Positions 7,272 to 15,736 of a stretch of 22,212 nt of DNA are shown one piece after another. The translations under genes were made by a program, and so were the position numbers. Source of the DNA: an uncultured Lachnospiraceae bacterium. GTDB taxonomy: Bacteria; Bacillota; Clostridia; Lachnospirales; Lachnospiraceae. How positions within the stretch are numbered: the first letter of the stretch is position 1; every line of letters starts with the position of its first letter. The notes beneath the pieces were generated by a model. That model was not told the DNA's origin, did not search any database, and saw nothing but the letters and a program-made list of their open reading frames with translations. The stretch is from positions 1 through 22,212 of the forward strand of contig CAJTOL010000044.1 of the NCBI GenBank assembly GCA_910577645.1, in the 5' to 3' direction.

Positions 7272-8069
7272 TTAAACGGTAACGATCCTGGACATTCTGT
7301 CCCTTCCCGCCACACTGATAGAAAAATCTACGGCACTGTAAGGATTATCTCCCTCTGTAATTTCCAGCCGCACGGTCTCATAAGCCAGCTCTTCGTAATT
7401 ATTCTCCTTGCTTAAATGCCCCAGGAAAATATGCTTTAAACCGTCATGGAGGATCTGGCATAACAGCCGTCCTGCATTTTCATTGGATAAATGGCCGTGA
7501 TCTCCCAGGATCCGGCGCTTTAAATAGTAAGGATATGGCCCTGTCTCCAGCATCCGCACGTCATGGTTGGATTCCAGCAATACCGCATCCAGATTTTGGA
7601 GATTATCAATAATATATTGATTGAAATGGCCCATATCTGTGGCTACTGCAACAGATTTCCTGCCATTTTTCACCCGGTAGGCTACCGGATTAGCAGCATC
7701 ATGATCCACCCGGAAGGGCTGGATGGTTAAATCCCCGGTTTCAAACTCCGTGTCCGGAAGAACCGGATTTAAAAGTTCTTTATTAAGCTTTCCCAGATAA
7801 GAATTCCCTTCTATTTCCTCCAGAGTCTCTCTGGTCCCATAGATGGGAATCTCATATTTTCTCATCAAAACCCCTAACCCTTTAATATGATCAGAGTGTT
7901 CATGGGTAATGAAAATCCCGTCCAGCTCGCTTCCCTTGATCCCGATTTCCTTTAGTCCCTGCTCAATCCGCTTTCCGCTGATTCCTGCATCAATAAGAAT
8001 ATGGCTTTTATCAGAGCCTACATAGATACAGTTTCCGCTGCTGCCGCTTGCAATACTTACAAATCTCAT
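7272..8069 (-). CDS. walJ: MBL-fold metallo-hydrolase, WalJ/YycJ-like
   Basis: A 265-residue metallo-beta-lactamase-fold enzyme. The opening MRFVSIASGSSGNCIYVGS is characteristic of the YycJ/WalJ/VicX group. The zinc motif THEHSDH is at 55-61; further ligands are likely in AVATDMGH, LESNHD and the GDHGHLSN and FLGHLSKEN segments. Homologues are linked to the WalRK cell-wall regulon and reported to act as 5'-3' DNA exonucleases in mismatch repair. Here the gene is not next to walRK; the nearest two-component system, at 11932-14033, looks like PhoBR instead. Its ATG overlaps the coaE stop by four bases (ATGA), so translation is coupled. The symbol is given on motif similarity and could be replaced by yycJ. 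Confidence 0.82.
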   Translation of the reverse strand: MRFVSIASGSSGNCIYVGSDKSHILIDAGISGKRIEQGLKEIGIKGSELDGIFITHEHSDHIKGLGVLMRKYEIPIYGTRETLEEIEGNSYLGKLNKELLNPVLPDTEFETGDLTIQPFRVDHDAANPVAYRVKNGRKSVAVATDMGHFNQYIIDNLQNLDAVLLESNHDVRMLETGPYPYYLKRRILGDHGHLSNENAGRLLCQILHDGLKHIFLGHLSKENNYEELAYETVRLEITEGDNPYSAVDFSISVAGRDRMSRIVTV

Positions 8070-8671
8070 ATCTGTGTCCTTTTCCTCCCATCCTGGCAGA
8101 TGAGTATTTTTTCAATCTCCCTGCGGATCTCCTCCACAGAACCATTATTATCAATCACCTGGCTGCAGATGGCCCGAAACTCTGATTCCTTCTTCTGGCT
8201 TGCCATAATACTTAAGCATTTCTCTCTGGAGTATCCCCGATCCCTCATAAGCCGCCTGATCCGCTCCTCTTCATCTGTGTAAACATACCACAGCTCATGG
8301 TATTGTTCCCGCTGCTTTTGGCCCATAAGGGCGGATTCTACTATTACCAGTTCCTCCGGCGCCTTCCTTGCCATAACTTCTATCTCTTTCCATACCATAG
8401 GATGAATGATCCGGTTTACAATCTCCCGAACCTCCGGATTGCGGAAAATCAGTTTTCCCAGCTTTTCTTGGTTTATATTTCCATTAGGCGCTAAAAAGCC
8501 GGTTCCCAGGGCTTCGACTATCTTTATATATCCTTCCATTCCCGGCTCCATCAAACAGTGGGCCACCTCGTCAGCCTGGATAATCCTGGCGCCAAAATCT
8601 TTCTTTAGAATGTTAAGCACCTGGCTTTTTCCGGAACCAATACCGCCTGTGATGCCGATAATCCGTTTCAT
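8066..8671 (-). CDS. coaE: Dephospho-CoA kinase
   Basis: A 201-residue P-loop kinase that phosphorylates the 3'-hydroxyl of dephospho-CoA in the last step of coenzyme A synthesis. The start MKRIIGITGGIGSGKSQVLN contains the Walker A loop GGIGSGKS at 9-16. QADEVAHCLMEPG holds the conserved acidic residue of the substrate site, and IIHPMVWKEIE and VVESALM follow in the family order; DRGYSREKCLSIMASQ is the usual lid-side segment. Length is normal. The gene is preceded by a strong hairpin that separates it from citrate synthase, and it overlaps the WalJ-like gene by four bases. Assignment is firm. Confidence 0.95.
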   Translation of the reverse strand: MKRIIGITGGIGSGKSQVLNILKKDFGARIIQADEVAHCLMEPGMEGYIKIVEALGTGFLAPNGNINQEKLGKLIFRNPEVREIVNRIIHPMVWKEIEVMARKAPEELVIVESALMGQKQREQYHELWYVYTDEEERIRRLMRDRGYSREKCLSIMASQKKESEFRAICSQVIDNNGSVEEIRREIEKILICQDGRKRTQI

Positions 8672-8695
8672 ATAAGGCTTCCTTCCTCCGCGAAA

Positions 8696-8732
8696 GCCGG
8701 AGACTTATGGAATATTTCCGTAAGCCTCCGGC
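8696..8732. terminator. Strong hairpin after citrate synthase, possibly bidirectional terminator
   Basis: Arms 8696-8712 and 8716-8732 pair over 17 positions with one C/A mismatch and one G-U, around a 3-nt loop. It starts 5 bp after the citrate synthase stop. On the minus strand only three T follow, while on the plus strand CCTTTTTACC follows, so the T-tract favours the plus direction although no plus gene ends here. It may stop or weaken read-through from citrate synthase into coaE, or protect the mRNA 3' end. Confidence 0.55.
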
Positions 8733-8736
8733 CTTT

Positions 8737-10068
8737 TTACCGATTTTCTACATTCACGTAGGGTACATTCTCCCCTACATACTTGGTTGCCGGGCGCATA
8801 ATCTTGCCGTCATAAAGCTTATTTTCGATATTGTGGGCAATCCAGCCTACCAGGCGGCTGGTGACAAACAGCGGGGTGTAGAGTTCTCTGGGGATCTGGA
8901 GCATATCATATGCAAAGCCGCTGTAGTAGTCTACATTCGTGGGAATAATGCGGTGCTTGTCTTCCTGGATAACCTCCTTGACACACTCTTCAAAAAGCCG
9001 GTAAAACTCAAACTCCTTCATCTTGTCCTGTTCCCTTGCCACAGTCTCGCAGTAATCCCTTAAAAGCTCTGCTCTCGGATCGGAAATCGTATATACTGCA
9101 TGGCCAAAACCGTAAACCAGGCCGCTCTTGTCGTACAATTCCTTACCGGTAATCCGGCGGATCACCGCCTTTACGGCTTCCCTGTCCCCGGAATATCCGA
9201 TTTGGGCAATTACCTCATCCATCATCTCTGACGCCTTTAAATTGGCGCCGCCGTGGCGGGGGCCTTTTAAGGAACCAATAGAGCCGCAGATGGTGGAATA
9301 AATGTCTGTATTTGTAGAGGAAATTACTACATTGGTAAAAGTGGAGTTATTTCCTCCGCCGTGATCTGCATGAAGCATCAGAAGGACATCTAAAAGGTTT
9401 GCCTCTTTCTCCGTAAACTTTCTGTCCTCCCGAAGCATATAGAGGAAATTCTCTGCTATGGAGTATTCCTTTAAGGGGTAGTGAAGCACCAGGCTCTTAC
9501 GGTTAAAATAGTGCTCCTTGCTCATATATTCATAGCAGACAATAGACGGCATCTTGGCAATAAGGTTAACCCCCTTCAGGAGAGTTTTATATTCGTCAAT
9601 GTCATCCGGCTCATCATCATAACTGTAAAGGGCCAGCACTGCATGCTGAATTTTGTTCATCAGATTTTTAGCCGGAGTCCGCAAAATGTTAGTCTCTAAA
9701 AAGTCATAGGGAAGCTCATACATCTCCTTTAACACGCCGCAGAACCGTTCAAGCTCTTCCTTTTTAGGCAGATAGCCAAAGAGAATCAGAAAACAAATCT
9801 CTTCATATCCATGGGTTAGCCGCTTATTCATTACCAGATCCCTGACGCTGTAGCCTCTATAATAGAGATCTCCCGGGGTATCCATCTTTTTTCCGTCTTC
9901 TTTGCTGTACCCTACTACATCAGAAACCTTGGTAAGGCCGATACATACGCCGGTGCCGTCCTCATTCCGAAGTCCTTTTTTTACATTGTACTCAGAAAAA
10001 AGCCGATTTGGAATATCCGTATAATTTTGAGATTTTCCAAAAAATTGTGCCAGATAGTTATTTTTCAT
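8737..10068 (-). CDS. gltA: Citrate synthase
   Basis: A 443-residue citrate synthase that condenses oxaloacetate and acetyl-CoA, feeding the oxidative arm of an incomplete TCA path towards 2-oxoglutarate and glutamate. Catalytic and substrate residues are visible: HADHGGGNNSTFTNVV (H233 and H236), GPRHGGAN (H272) and GFGHAVYTISDPRA (H323, D330, R332). The N-terminal region of about 60 residues before DLYYRGYSVRDL, and the overall length, match the type found in Clostridia rather than the shorter CitZ form. GAGGAG lies just before the ATG at 10068. The gene is 81 bp after the NlpC/P60 gene, with two hairpins between them, and no aconitase or isocitrate dehydrogenase follows. The symbol is by function; citZ could equally be used. 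Confidence 0.93.
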   Translation of the reverse strand: MKNNYLAQFFGKSQNYTDIPNRLFSEYNVKKGLRNEDGTGVCIGLTKVSDVVGYSKEDGKKMDTPGDLYYRGYSVRDLVMNKRLTHGYEEICFLILFGYLPKKEELERFCGVLKEMYELPYDFLETNILRTPAKNLMNKIQHAVLALYSYDDEPDDIDEYKTLLKGVNLIAKMPSIVCYEYMSKEHYFNRKSLVLHYPLKEYSIAENFLYMLREDRKFTEKEANLLDVLLMLHADHGGGNNSTFTNVVISSTNTDIYSTICGSIGSLKGPRHGGANLKASEMMDEVIAQIGYSGDREAVKAVIRRITGKELYDKSGLVYGFGHAVYTISDPRAELLRDYCETVAREQDKMKEFEFYRLFEECVKEVIQEDKHRIIPTNVDYYSGFAYDMLQIPRELYTPLFVTSRLVGWIAHNIENKLYDGKIMRPATKYVGENVPYVNVENR

Positions 10069-10084
10069 ACTCTCCTCTTTTCTA

Positions 10085-10131
10085 ACGCAGCTGCTGCGTC
10101 ATTCAGGCAGATTTGGAAAATTGCTTCCAAA
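10085..10131 (-). terminator. Two small hairpins between the NlpC/P60 and citrate synthase genes
   Basis: Minus strand: TTTGGAA and TTCCAAA (10112-10131, 7-bp stem, 6-nt loop), then ACGCAG and CTGCGT (10085-10099, 6-bp stem, 3-nt loop). Neither has a clear T-tract, so they may be weak terminators or leader structure for citrate synthase. Confidence 0.35.
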
Positions 10132-10149
10132 CTTCTGCTCTTCTTATAT

Positions 10150-11817
10150 CTAATCGCCAAGTAGATTTCGAATGGTTTTGGGCTTTCTGTAATTCCAGGT
10201 AGAGATCTTAATACCGCTCCGCCTGCTGGCAGCATGGACAATCTGTCCGTTGCCGATATACATTGCCACATGGTTTACCGTTCCTCTGCTGTCTGTATAG
10301 AAAATTAAATCCGCCGGACGCATCTCACTGGAACTTACGGCTTTCCCCATCTGAGCCTGGGAACCGGAATAGTGAGGAAGAGATACTCCAAAGTTTTCAT
10401 ATACCTTCATGGTAAAACCGGAGCAGTCCGCTCCCCTTGTCAAGCTGGTTCCACCCCAGACATAGGGATTTCCCACAAACTGCAGGGCGTAGTTTACAAT
10501 TTTTGCTCTGCGGGATGCAGATGCATTGGCTGCTTCCTCTAAAGGTGAGAACTTAATCGCTTCGTTAAGGGCGTAGCGCACCTCCACATTGTTGTCACGG
10601 GTAGACACGTATGCCTTATCCGCATTTCCCTCTTCATCTCCCGTATCCAATTCAATCTCTACCCAGCCGTCAAGCTGACTTAAAACCGGATACCGTTCTT
10701 CTTTTGAAATCTGAGTCCAGATGGAAGCGTCCGTAGAAGGCTCGGTGCGGACGTTCAGCATGTCCGTATTGACAATCGCCATCAATGACGCTGTGCCGGT
10801 TGCTATATCCTTTGCCTCCTGCCCGGTTGCAGTATACTGGGGATCCGATGAAATATAACCTGTAATCTTTCCGGATTTAATCTTATACCAGCCTTCTGTA
10901 GAAGCATCCAGGATTTCTGCAGCAGCCTTGCTGGTCATTTTGCCGATAACTTTTCCATTCTCGCTGGGTTCCTCCCGCACATTCAGGTAGGTGTCCACCT
11001 TAGAAATTACCAGATTGCTGTACTGGCTAATGGCCATGGCCTGAAGATCCAGCTTTCTGGCCTCATTTAATCCGTACCGGATCTGGGCATAATCAGAAGA
11101 AATATATCCTTCCTCAATCTTAATCCATCCCTCCAGCTCTTCTTCAACCAGATATCTCTCATTCTTGGCTGCGGTTCCCAGTACGTTAGCCCCGTCAATT
11201 ACCGGCTCCTGTCGGATATTTACACTGTCTCCCGTAATCACGGCCCGCTTCTCAACCAGGCTAAGGCCTTTCTGTCTGGCTTCCTCTCCCGTCAGCACAT
11301 AGGCGTTATGAATATATCCTGTAAGGCCGCCGGAGCTGATCTGATACCACTCTCCCTCTGAGGACAGGATATCGCAGGCACTGTCCCCCTGGAGCTTTCC
11401 GATAATCTTACCATCAGGACCTGCTGTCTCGCGGATATTCAGATAGCCGGACACCTGGACAATTCCCAGATTTTGGTAGGAATTCACCTCCTGTTCCGCC
11501 GCCGTAGCCCTTGCCGCCTCCGCTATCTCTTCCGGAGACAGGGTAGGCGCCGGGGTCTCCACCGGCTCACTGGGAAGAGCCTCTTCCTCCATCCTTGTCT
11601 CAGGCTCTCCGGAAACAGTTGGCTTCTGTCTTCTGCTTATAAAAATACCGGCTCCTATAAGCAGTACAAGAATCAGAAAGCCCGCCGCGCCGATGATCAG
11701 GTATTGAAAATCGAATCTCCGGTTTCGCCGCCGTCTTGCCCTGTTGAGCCGGCTGATATAATCTTTATTATCCAGCATATTTTCATCCCTTCTTTTATCC
11801 GTCTGTTCTCTCTCCAT
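10150..11817 (-). CDS. Membrane-anchored SH3-domain NlpC/P60 peptidoglycan endopeptidase
   Basis: A 555-residue envelope protein. A basic cytoplasmic tail (RRRRNRR near 28-34) precedes a single membrane segment at about 40-60, so the rest lies outside the cell. A proline/glutamate-rich linker leads to four bacterial SH3-like repeats at roughly 117-175, 190-245, 270-325 and 345-405, each with an LNIRETAG, VNIRQEP, LNVREEPS or LNVRTEPS block. The C-terminal NlpC/P60 domain (about 435-555) has the catalytic triad C465 (ADCSGF), H516 (VNHVAMYIG) and H528 (VHAAS). Such enzymes cut the D-Glu to diamino-acid bond in cell-wall peptides. A second ATG at 11778 (MLDNKD) with AAGGG eight bases upstream is an equally good start. 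It has its own promoter. The protein is intact. Confidence 0.9.
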   Translation of the reverse strand: MEREQTDKRRDENMLDNKDYISRLNRARRRRNRRFDFQYLIIGAAGFLILVLLIGAGIFISRRQKPTVSGEPETRMEEEALPSEPVETPAPTLSPEEIAEAARATAAEQEVNSYQNLGIVQVSGYLNIRETAGPDGKIIGKLQGDSACDILSSEGEWYQISSGGLTGYIHNAYVLTGEEARQKGLSLVEKRAVITGDSVNIRQEPVIDGANVLGTAAKNERYLVEEELEGWIKIEEGYISSDYAQIRYGLNEARKLDLQAMAISQYSNLVISKVDTYLNVREEPSENGKVIGKMTSKAAAEILDASTEGWYKIKSGKITGYISSDPQYTATGQEAKDIATGTASLMAIVNTDMLNVRTEPSTDASIWTQISKEERYPVLSQLDGWVEIELDTGDEEGNADKAYVSTRDNNVEVRYALNEAIKFSPLEEAANASASRRAKIVNYALQFVGNPYVWGGTSLTRGADCSGFTMKVYENFGVSLPHYSGSQAQMGKAVSSSEMRPADLIFYTDSRGTVNHVAMYIGNGQIVHAASRRSGIKISTWNYRKPKTIRNLLGD

Positions 11818-11893
11818 ACCCTGCCCTCAGCGGCCAAAAGCCCACACGCCCTTTGTCTGCTTAAGGACAACAGAAAGATAGAAACTATGGCTT

Positions 11894-11922
11894 AGTATAC
11901 CACAGAGCCAAAGAAATGAAAA
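11894..11922 (-). promoter_or_regulatory. Promoter of the NlpC/P60 gene
   Basis: Minus-strand TTTTCA (11917-11922), a 17-bp spacer and TATACT (11894-11899) lie 10-38 bp after the histidine kinase stop. The leader is about 70-110 nt depending on the start chosen and shows no recognisable riboswitch core. Confidence 0.6.
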
Positions 11923-11931
11923 TACTTTTTT

Positions 11932-13335
11932 TTACGCTTTCCCAAGGGGAAGCAGCACGGTAAACTGAGTTCCAAAATCCACCTGGGATGTCACCTCAAT
12001 AGTGCCTTTATAATAGGTTACAATATGCTTTACAATAGAAAGTCCCAGGCCTGTCCCTCCTTCTTTTTTGCTCCTGCCCTTTTCTACCCGGTAAAACCGT
12101 TCAAAAATCCTGGGGAGAGAGTCCTTGGGAATCCCCACTCCATTGTCTTTTACCTCAATTCGGATTCGGCTTTCTTCCTTCTCCTCCCTTATCCCAATCC
12201 ACACCTGGCCTCCCTGACGGTTATATTTTACCGCATTGCCTATCAGGTTGCCTATTAGCTCCTTCATCTGCTTTTCGTCTGCCCAGATAACCGCCTTCTG
12301 GCAATCCTGATGGATGTACACCTGCTTTTGGGCTGTCAAAGGTTTTAAGCCTTCCACTGTTTCTCTGACTACCTCCGCCAGATTTACTTCCCCATAAGTA
12401 AGCCTGGCTTCCCTGGATTCCAGCCTGGAAATCATCAAAATATCGTTGATTAAGCTGGTCATGCGGGATGCTTCCTTGTGAATTCGTTTAATAAAATCCT
12501 GGCGCATGGCCTCGTCCTTTATAATCCCATTCTCCAAAAGCTCCGCATAGCCCTGGATCGAAGTAATAGGGGTCTTCAGCTCGTGGGATGCGTTGCTGAA
12601 AAATTCCTCCCGGATTTTCCGCTGATTATCAAGCTGCTTTAAAGACTCCCTGACATTGCTGCTCATAGCTAAAGTAGTACTGCCGATAATGTTGATTTCC
12701 GGATATTCACAGGGTTCAAAATGGAACAGCTCCCCGTTGCCGTTCAGTTTCTCCATCTCACTGGCAATCTCCCGAAGGGGTCTGGTAACGGTAGCTACAA
12801 AGTGGCCGGTAGTTAAAAAGGAAGCAAGCAAAGCCGCGGCAAAGCTGAGCCAGGCCGCCGGAAGCAGCATAGGCAGAAACTCGCGAAGACCGGAATAAGG
12901 CGCTGACAGGCGTAAAATCACCTGTCCCTTTTCTGAATAATAGGCTGCATAAAGCATATATTGATCCAGGGTATCGGATCTCCTTGATGCAAAACCAAAA
13001 CCGGATCGAAGGGCCTCCTCTACTTCCGGCCTCCTCAAATGATTCTCCATGGTTTCTACATCCTGGCGGGAGCTGTCCAATTGTACAGTTCCGTCAGTCC
13101 GAATCACAGTGATCCGGCTTCCATTCTCTTCTGACATAGAATTCATCTGGCTAAGCAGGTTGTCCAGTTCCTTCTGATAATCCAGAAGGCTGTCCACGGT
13201 TCTTAAGGTAAGCAGCATATTTTCTGCAGAAGTCTCCTGCAGCACCGTGCTGCAGGCTATGTAAAAAATCACACTGTTTAACAAAAGAGCCGCAGACAGA
13301 ACCTGAATAAATTTTTTCAGAATGGTTTTCTGCAT
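11932..13335 (-). CDS. phoR: Two-component sensor histidine kinase, PhoR-like
   Basis: A 467-residue sensor kinase. Membrane segments at about 9-31 and 154-176 enclose an extracellular region of about 120 residues. A HAMP-like linker (about 177-232) leads to the HisKA box FFSNASHELKTPITS with the phospho-accepting H251. The ATP-binding domain has the N box (LIGNLIGNAVKYN, N367), G1 (DNGVGIP, from D397) and G2 (GGTGLGLSIV). The kinase gene lies 2 bp after the response regulator stop, and the unit begins with a phosphate transporter, so phosphate is the likely signal. No cytoplasmic PAS domain, as found in classic PhoR, can be made out. The sequence then runs into the promoter of the NlpC/P60 gene. 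Kinase certain, PhoR role inferred from context. Confidence 0.85.
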   Translation of the reverse strand: MQKTILKKFIQVLSAALLLNSVIFYIACSTVLQETSAENMLLTLRTVDSLLDYQKELDNLLSQMNSMSEENGSRITVIRTDGTVQLDSSRQDVETMENHLRRPEVEEALRSGFGFASRRSDTLDQYMLYAAYYSEKGQVILRLSAPYSGLREFLPMLLPAAWLSFAAALLASFLTTGHFVATVTRPLREIASEMEKLNGNGELFHFEPCEYPEINIIGSTTLAMSSNVRESLKQLDNQRKIREEFFSNASHELKTPITSIQGYAELLENGIIKDEAMRQDFIKRIHKEASRMTSLINDILMISRLESREARLTYGEVNLAEVVRETVEGLKPLTAQKQVYIHQDCQKAVIWADEKQMKELIGNLIGNAVKYNRQGGQVWIGIREEKEESRIRIEVKDNGVGIPKDSLPRIFERFYRVEKGRSKKEGGTGLGLSIVKHIVTYYKGTIEVTSQVDFGTQFTVLLPLGKA

Positions 13336-13337
13336 GA

Positions 13338-14033
13338 TTATCCTTCCCTGCTTTCCTCCGGTCCTGCCAGACGGTAGCCGATTCCCCGAACTGTAGTCAC
13401 ATAAGAGGCCCCTTCTTCTCCCAGTTTCTGTCTGAGGGTCCGCACATGCATATCCAGAGTTCTGGTTTCACCGGCATATTCATAGCCCCAGACGTGATCC
13501 AAAAGCTCTTCTCTGGTCACCACCCGGTTCCGGTTGATCCACAGATACCACAAAAGTTCAAATTCCTTTAAGGTCAGCTTCACCAAATGGCTGTCAAAAT
13601 ATACCTCCCGGGCCGCCCTCTTTATCAAAAGCTTTCCGATTTCTGCCTCATCGCTGTCAAGTTTTCCGCTGCGGCGCAAAAGCCCCCGGATCCGAGCCGC
13701 CAGTTCCAGAACTCCAAAGGGTTTTACCACATAGTCATCCGCTCCTCCGTCCAGACCGGTTACCTTATCCATTTCCCGTTCCTTAGCTGTCAGAAGAATA
13801 ATAGGAAGGGTTGCAAGCTCTTCTTTTTTCCGGATTTTCCGGATAGCAGAAACCCCGTCCATTCCGGGAAGCATCCAATCAAAGATGGCCAAATCCGGCG
13901 GTATTTCTTTTATCCGGTTTAAGCCCTCCTCTGCCGTCTCAAAACACTCCGTCTCATAGCCAAAGCCTTCCAGAGCCACCTTTAAAAGGTTGCGGATGTT
14001 TTCATCGTCCTCTATGACATATATCCTATCCAT
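13338..14033 (-). CDS. phoB: OmpR/PhoB-family response regulator
   Basis: A 231-residue regulator with an N-terminal receiver (about 1-115) and a C-terminal winged-helix DNA-binding domain (about 130-225). The acidic pocket EDDE (8-11), phospho-acceptor D52 (IFDWMLPGMDG), T82 and K104 (VVKPFG) are all present. The DNA-binding part shows LTLKEFELLWYL, VVTREELLDHVWGY and RTLDMHVRTLRQKLGEE, ending in VRGIGYRL, as in PhoB/PhoP. Its start overlaps the end of the transporter gene by 22 bp, and the kinase follows after 2 bp, so all three are co-translated. It probably binds the repeated TTTACA elements upstream of the transporter. Family certain; the phosphate role is inferred. Confidence 0.88.
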   Translation of the reverse strand: MDRIYVIEDDENIRNLLKVALEGFGYETECFETAEEGLNRIKEIPPDLAIFDWMLPGMDGVSAIRKIRKKEELATLPIILLTAKEREMDKVTGLDGGADDYVVKPFGVLELAARIRGLLRRSGKLDSDEAEIGKLLIKRAAREVYFDSHLVKLTLKEFELLWYLWINRNRVVTREELLDHVWGYEYAGETRTLDMHVRTLRQKLGEEGASYVTTVRGIGYRLAGPEESREG

Positions 14034-15691
14034 GATGCCTCCTCTTTTACATAACCTGCAATATTGACTGCATGATCCGATATTCTCTCCAAATTGCTGA
14101 CCGCATCTAAAAATACTACGCCGTTTTCAAAGTTACATTGCATTTCTGCCAGCCGCTTCATGTGGTTTTCCCTTAAGTCCTCCTCCAGGCTGTCCACCTC
14201 TTCCTCCCGGCGCAGAGCCTGGCGTACCAGGGTCATATCCTGGTTCTTTCTGGCTCCCACTGCACAGCTTACTGCGTCCACCACAATCCCCACAAGGGAT
14301 TCCATCTCCTGGCTGGCTTCCTCAGAGAAGAGAATTTCATCCTTTTTCTTTTCTTCTGCCAGCTCTGCCAGGTTCTCGCAATGGTCGCCGATACGTTCAA
14401 TATCGTTGATTGTGTAAAAAAGATTTTTTACTACCAGGTGCTGTTCTTCATTTAAGGACTGGTTGCTGATTTCCACCAGATAACCTGCCAACAGCTTTTG
14501 CATCCGATCAATCATGGCTTCATTTTCAAATACTTCCCTGATATTCTCTTCCTTGCCTGCTACCAGGGCCTGTCCGGCAAGTTTCAGGTTGTTAATGGCC
14601 GCCTCGCCCATGGAAATAATCTCGCTCTGTACCTGCTCAATGGCAAGGGACGGAGTCTCCAGCAAACGGGTATCCAAATGGCGGCTCATCTGATCGTCTA
14701 AAGACACGGCTCCGGAAGAAGGCTTTTTCTTTCCCAGCATCATGCCGGATACCTTTACCAGCGCTCCCGCAAAGGGGAATAAGAGAATTGTATTACCCAC
14801 ATTAAATATCGTATGGAAAATAGAGATTTCCACACTGCTGATTTGGGCCCCCGCCAAATCCGGATTCATAAAAAAGACTGCTCCCATAATAATCCCAAAA
14901 ATCACCGCTCCCATTACGTTAAACAGCAGGTGGATAGCCGCCGCCCTTTTTGCGGTTCTGTGGGCCCCGACACTGGAAAGGATTGCGGTAATACAGGTAC
15001 CGATGTTCTGTCCCAGAGTAATAAAGATGGCGGACTGCCAGTTTACCACCCCGTTTAATGCCAGGGTCTGTAAAATACCTACTGATGCGGAAGAGCTTTG
15101 GATAATGGCAGTTACCACCGCGCCTGCCAGAATCCCCAGCAGGGGATTTTTTCCCAAAACAGAAAAAATATTTCCAAAAACCGGCGCATCCCGATAAGGC
15201 TCAATGGAAGAGGACATAAAGCTTAAGCCAATAAATAAAAAGCCGAAGCCGGTCAGGATCTCTCCCGCCTCCTTTTTCCTGGAATCCTTGGCAAACAAAA
15301 TAATGCCTGCTCCTATGCCTACCAGAACCGGGGCAAAAAATTCTGGTTTCAGCATCTTTCCCCACTCGCTCATGGATACGATCCAGCTTGTTACGGTGGT
15401 ACCGATATTGGCTCCCATAATCACGCCTACGGCCTGGGTCAAATCCATAAGCCCGGCGTTTACAAAGCCCACTACCATAATGGTGGTTGCGGAAGAACTT
15501 TGGATAATGGCCGTGATTCCGGCTCCCAACAGTACCCCCATAAGGCGGTTGGATGTAAGAACTCCTAAAAGCTTCTGCATCCTGTGCCCCGCTGATTTCT
15601 GCAAACCGTCGGCCATCTGGTTCATTCCGTACAGGAACATACCCAGACCGCCAACAAACTGAAATAGTACTCCTATTGCTTCGATGTTCAT
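14012..15691 (-). CDS. Na/Pi cotransporter with PhoU-like C-terminal domain
   Basis: A 559-residue protein of the Na/Pi-cotransporter II family (NptA/YjbB-like). Two inverted-repeat halves in the membrane part each carry the signature QSSSA (QSSSATT at 64-70 and QSSSAS at 198-203). Membrane helices run to about 320, and the C-terminal 200 residues form a helical PhoU-like domain (segments such as NDIERIGDHCENLAELAE and SNLERISDHAVNIAGYV). The family moves phosphate with sodium, as importer or exporter. The ATG at 15691 has GGAGG five to six bases upstream; a TTG at 15703 overlaps that site and is rejected. It leads an operon with phoB- and phoR-like genes and follows a phased Pho-box-like array, so phosphate control is likely. 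The PhoU-like tail may report transporter state to the kinase, as PhoU does with PhoR. Confidence 0.9.
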   Translation of the reverse strand: MNIEAIGVLFQFVGGLGMFLYGMNQMADGLQKSAGHRMQKLLGVLTSNRLMGVLLGAGITAIIQSSSATTIMVVGFVNAGLMDLTQAVGVIMGANIGTTVTSWIVSMSEWGKMLKPEFFAPVLVGIGAGIILFAKDSRKKEAGEILTGFGFLFIGLSFMSSSIEPYRDAPVFGNIFSVLGKNPLLGILAGAVVTAIIQSSSASVGILQTLALNGVVNWQSAIFITLGQNIGTCITAILSSVGAHRTAKRAAAIHLLFNVMGAVIFGIIMGAVFFMNPDLAGAQISSVEISIFHTIFNVGNTILLFPFAGALVKVSGMMLGKKKPSSGAVSLDDQMSRHLDTRLLETPSLAIEQVQSEIISMGEAAINNLKLAGQALVAGKEENIREVFENEAMIDRMQKLLAGYLVEISNQSLNEEQHLVVKNLFYTINDIERIGDHCENLAELAEEKKKDEILFSEEASQEMESLVGIVVDAVSCAVGARKNQDMTLVRQALRREEEVDSLEEDLRENHMKRLAEMQCNFENGVVFLDAVSNLERISDHAVNIAGYVKEEASWIGYMS

Positions 15692-15736
15692 ACTTTCCTC
15701 CAAAAAGTTTTTTTATCTTTTACTTTATCAAAGCTA

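Noticed and set aside
11779..11931. Possible cyclic di-AMP (ydaO-type) riboswitch before the NlpC/P60 gene
   Set aside because: This riboswitch is often found before such genes, but the leader here is only about 70-110 nt and none of its conserved core can be recognised.
14742..15662. Two long plus-strand open frames (14742-15197 and 15204-15662) opposite the Na/Pi transporter
   Set aside because: They are low-complexity mirror frames rich in P, I, T and A over a strongly supported membrane protein gene, with no convincing ribosome sites or known domains.
15692..15703. TTG start of the Na/Pi transporter
   Set aside because: It overlaps the GGAGG ribosome site that serves the ATG at 15691.
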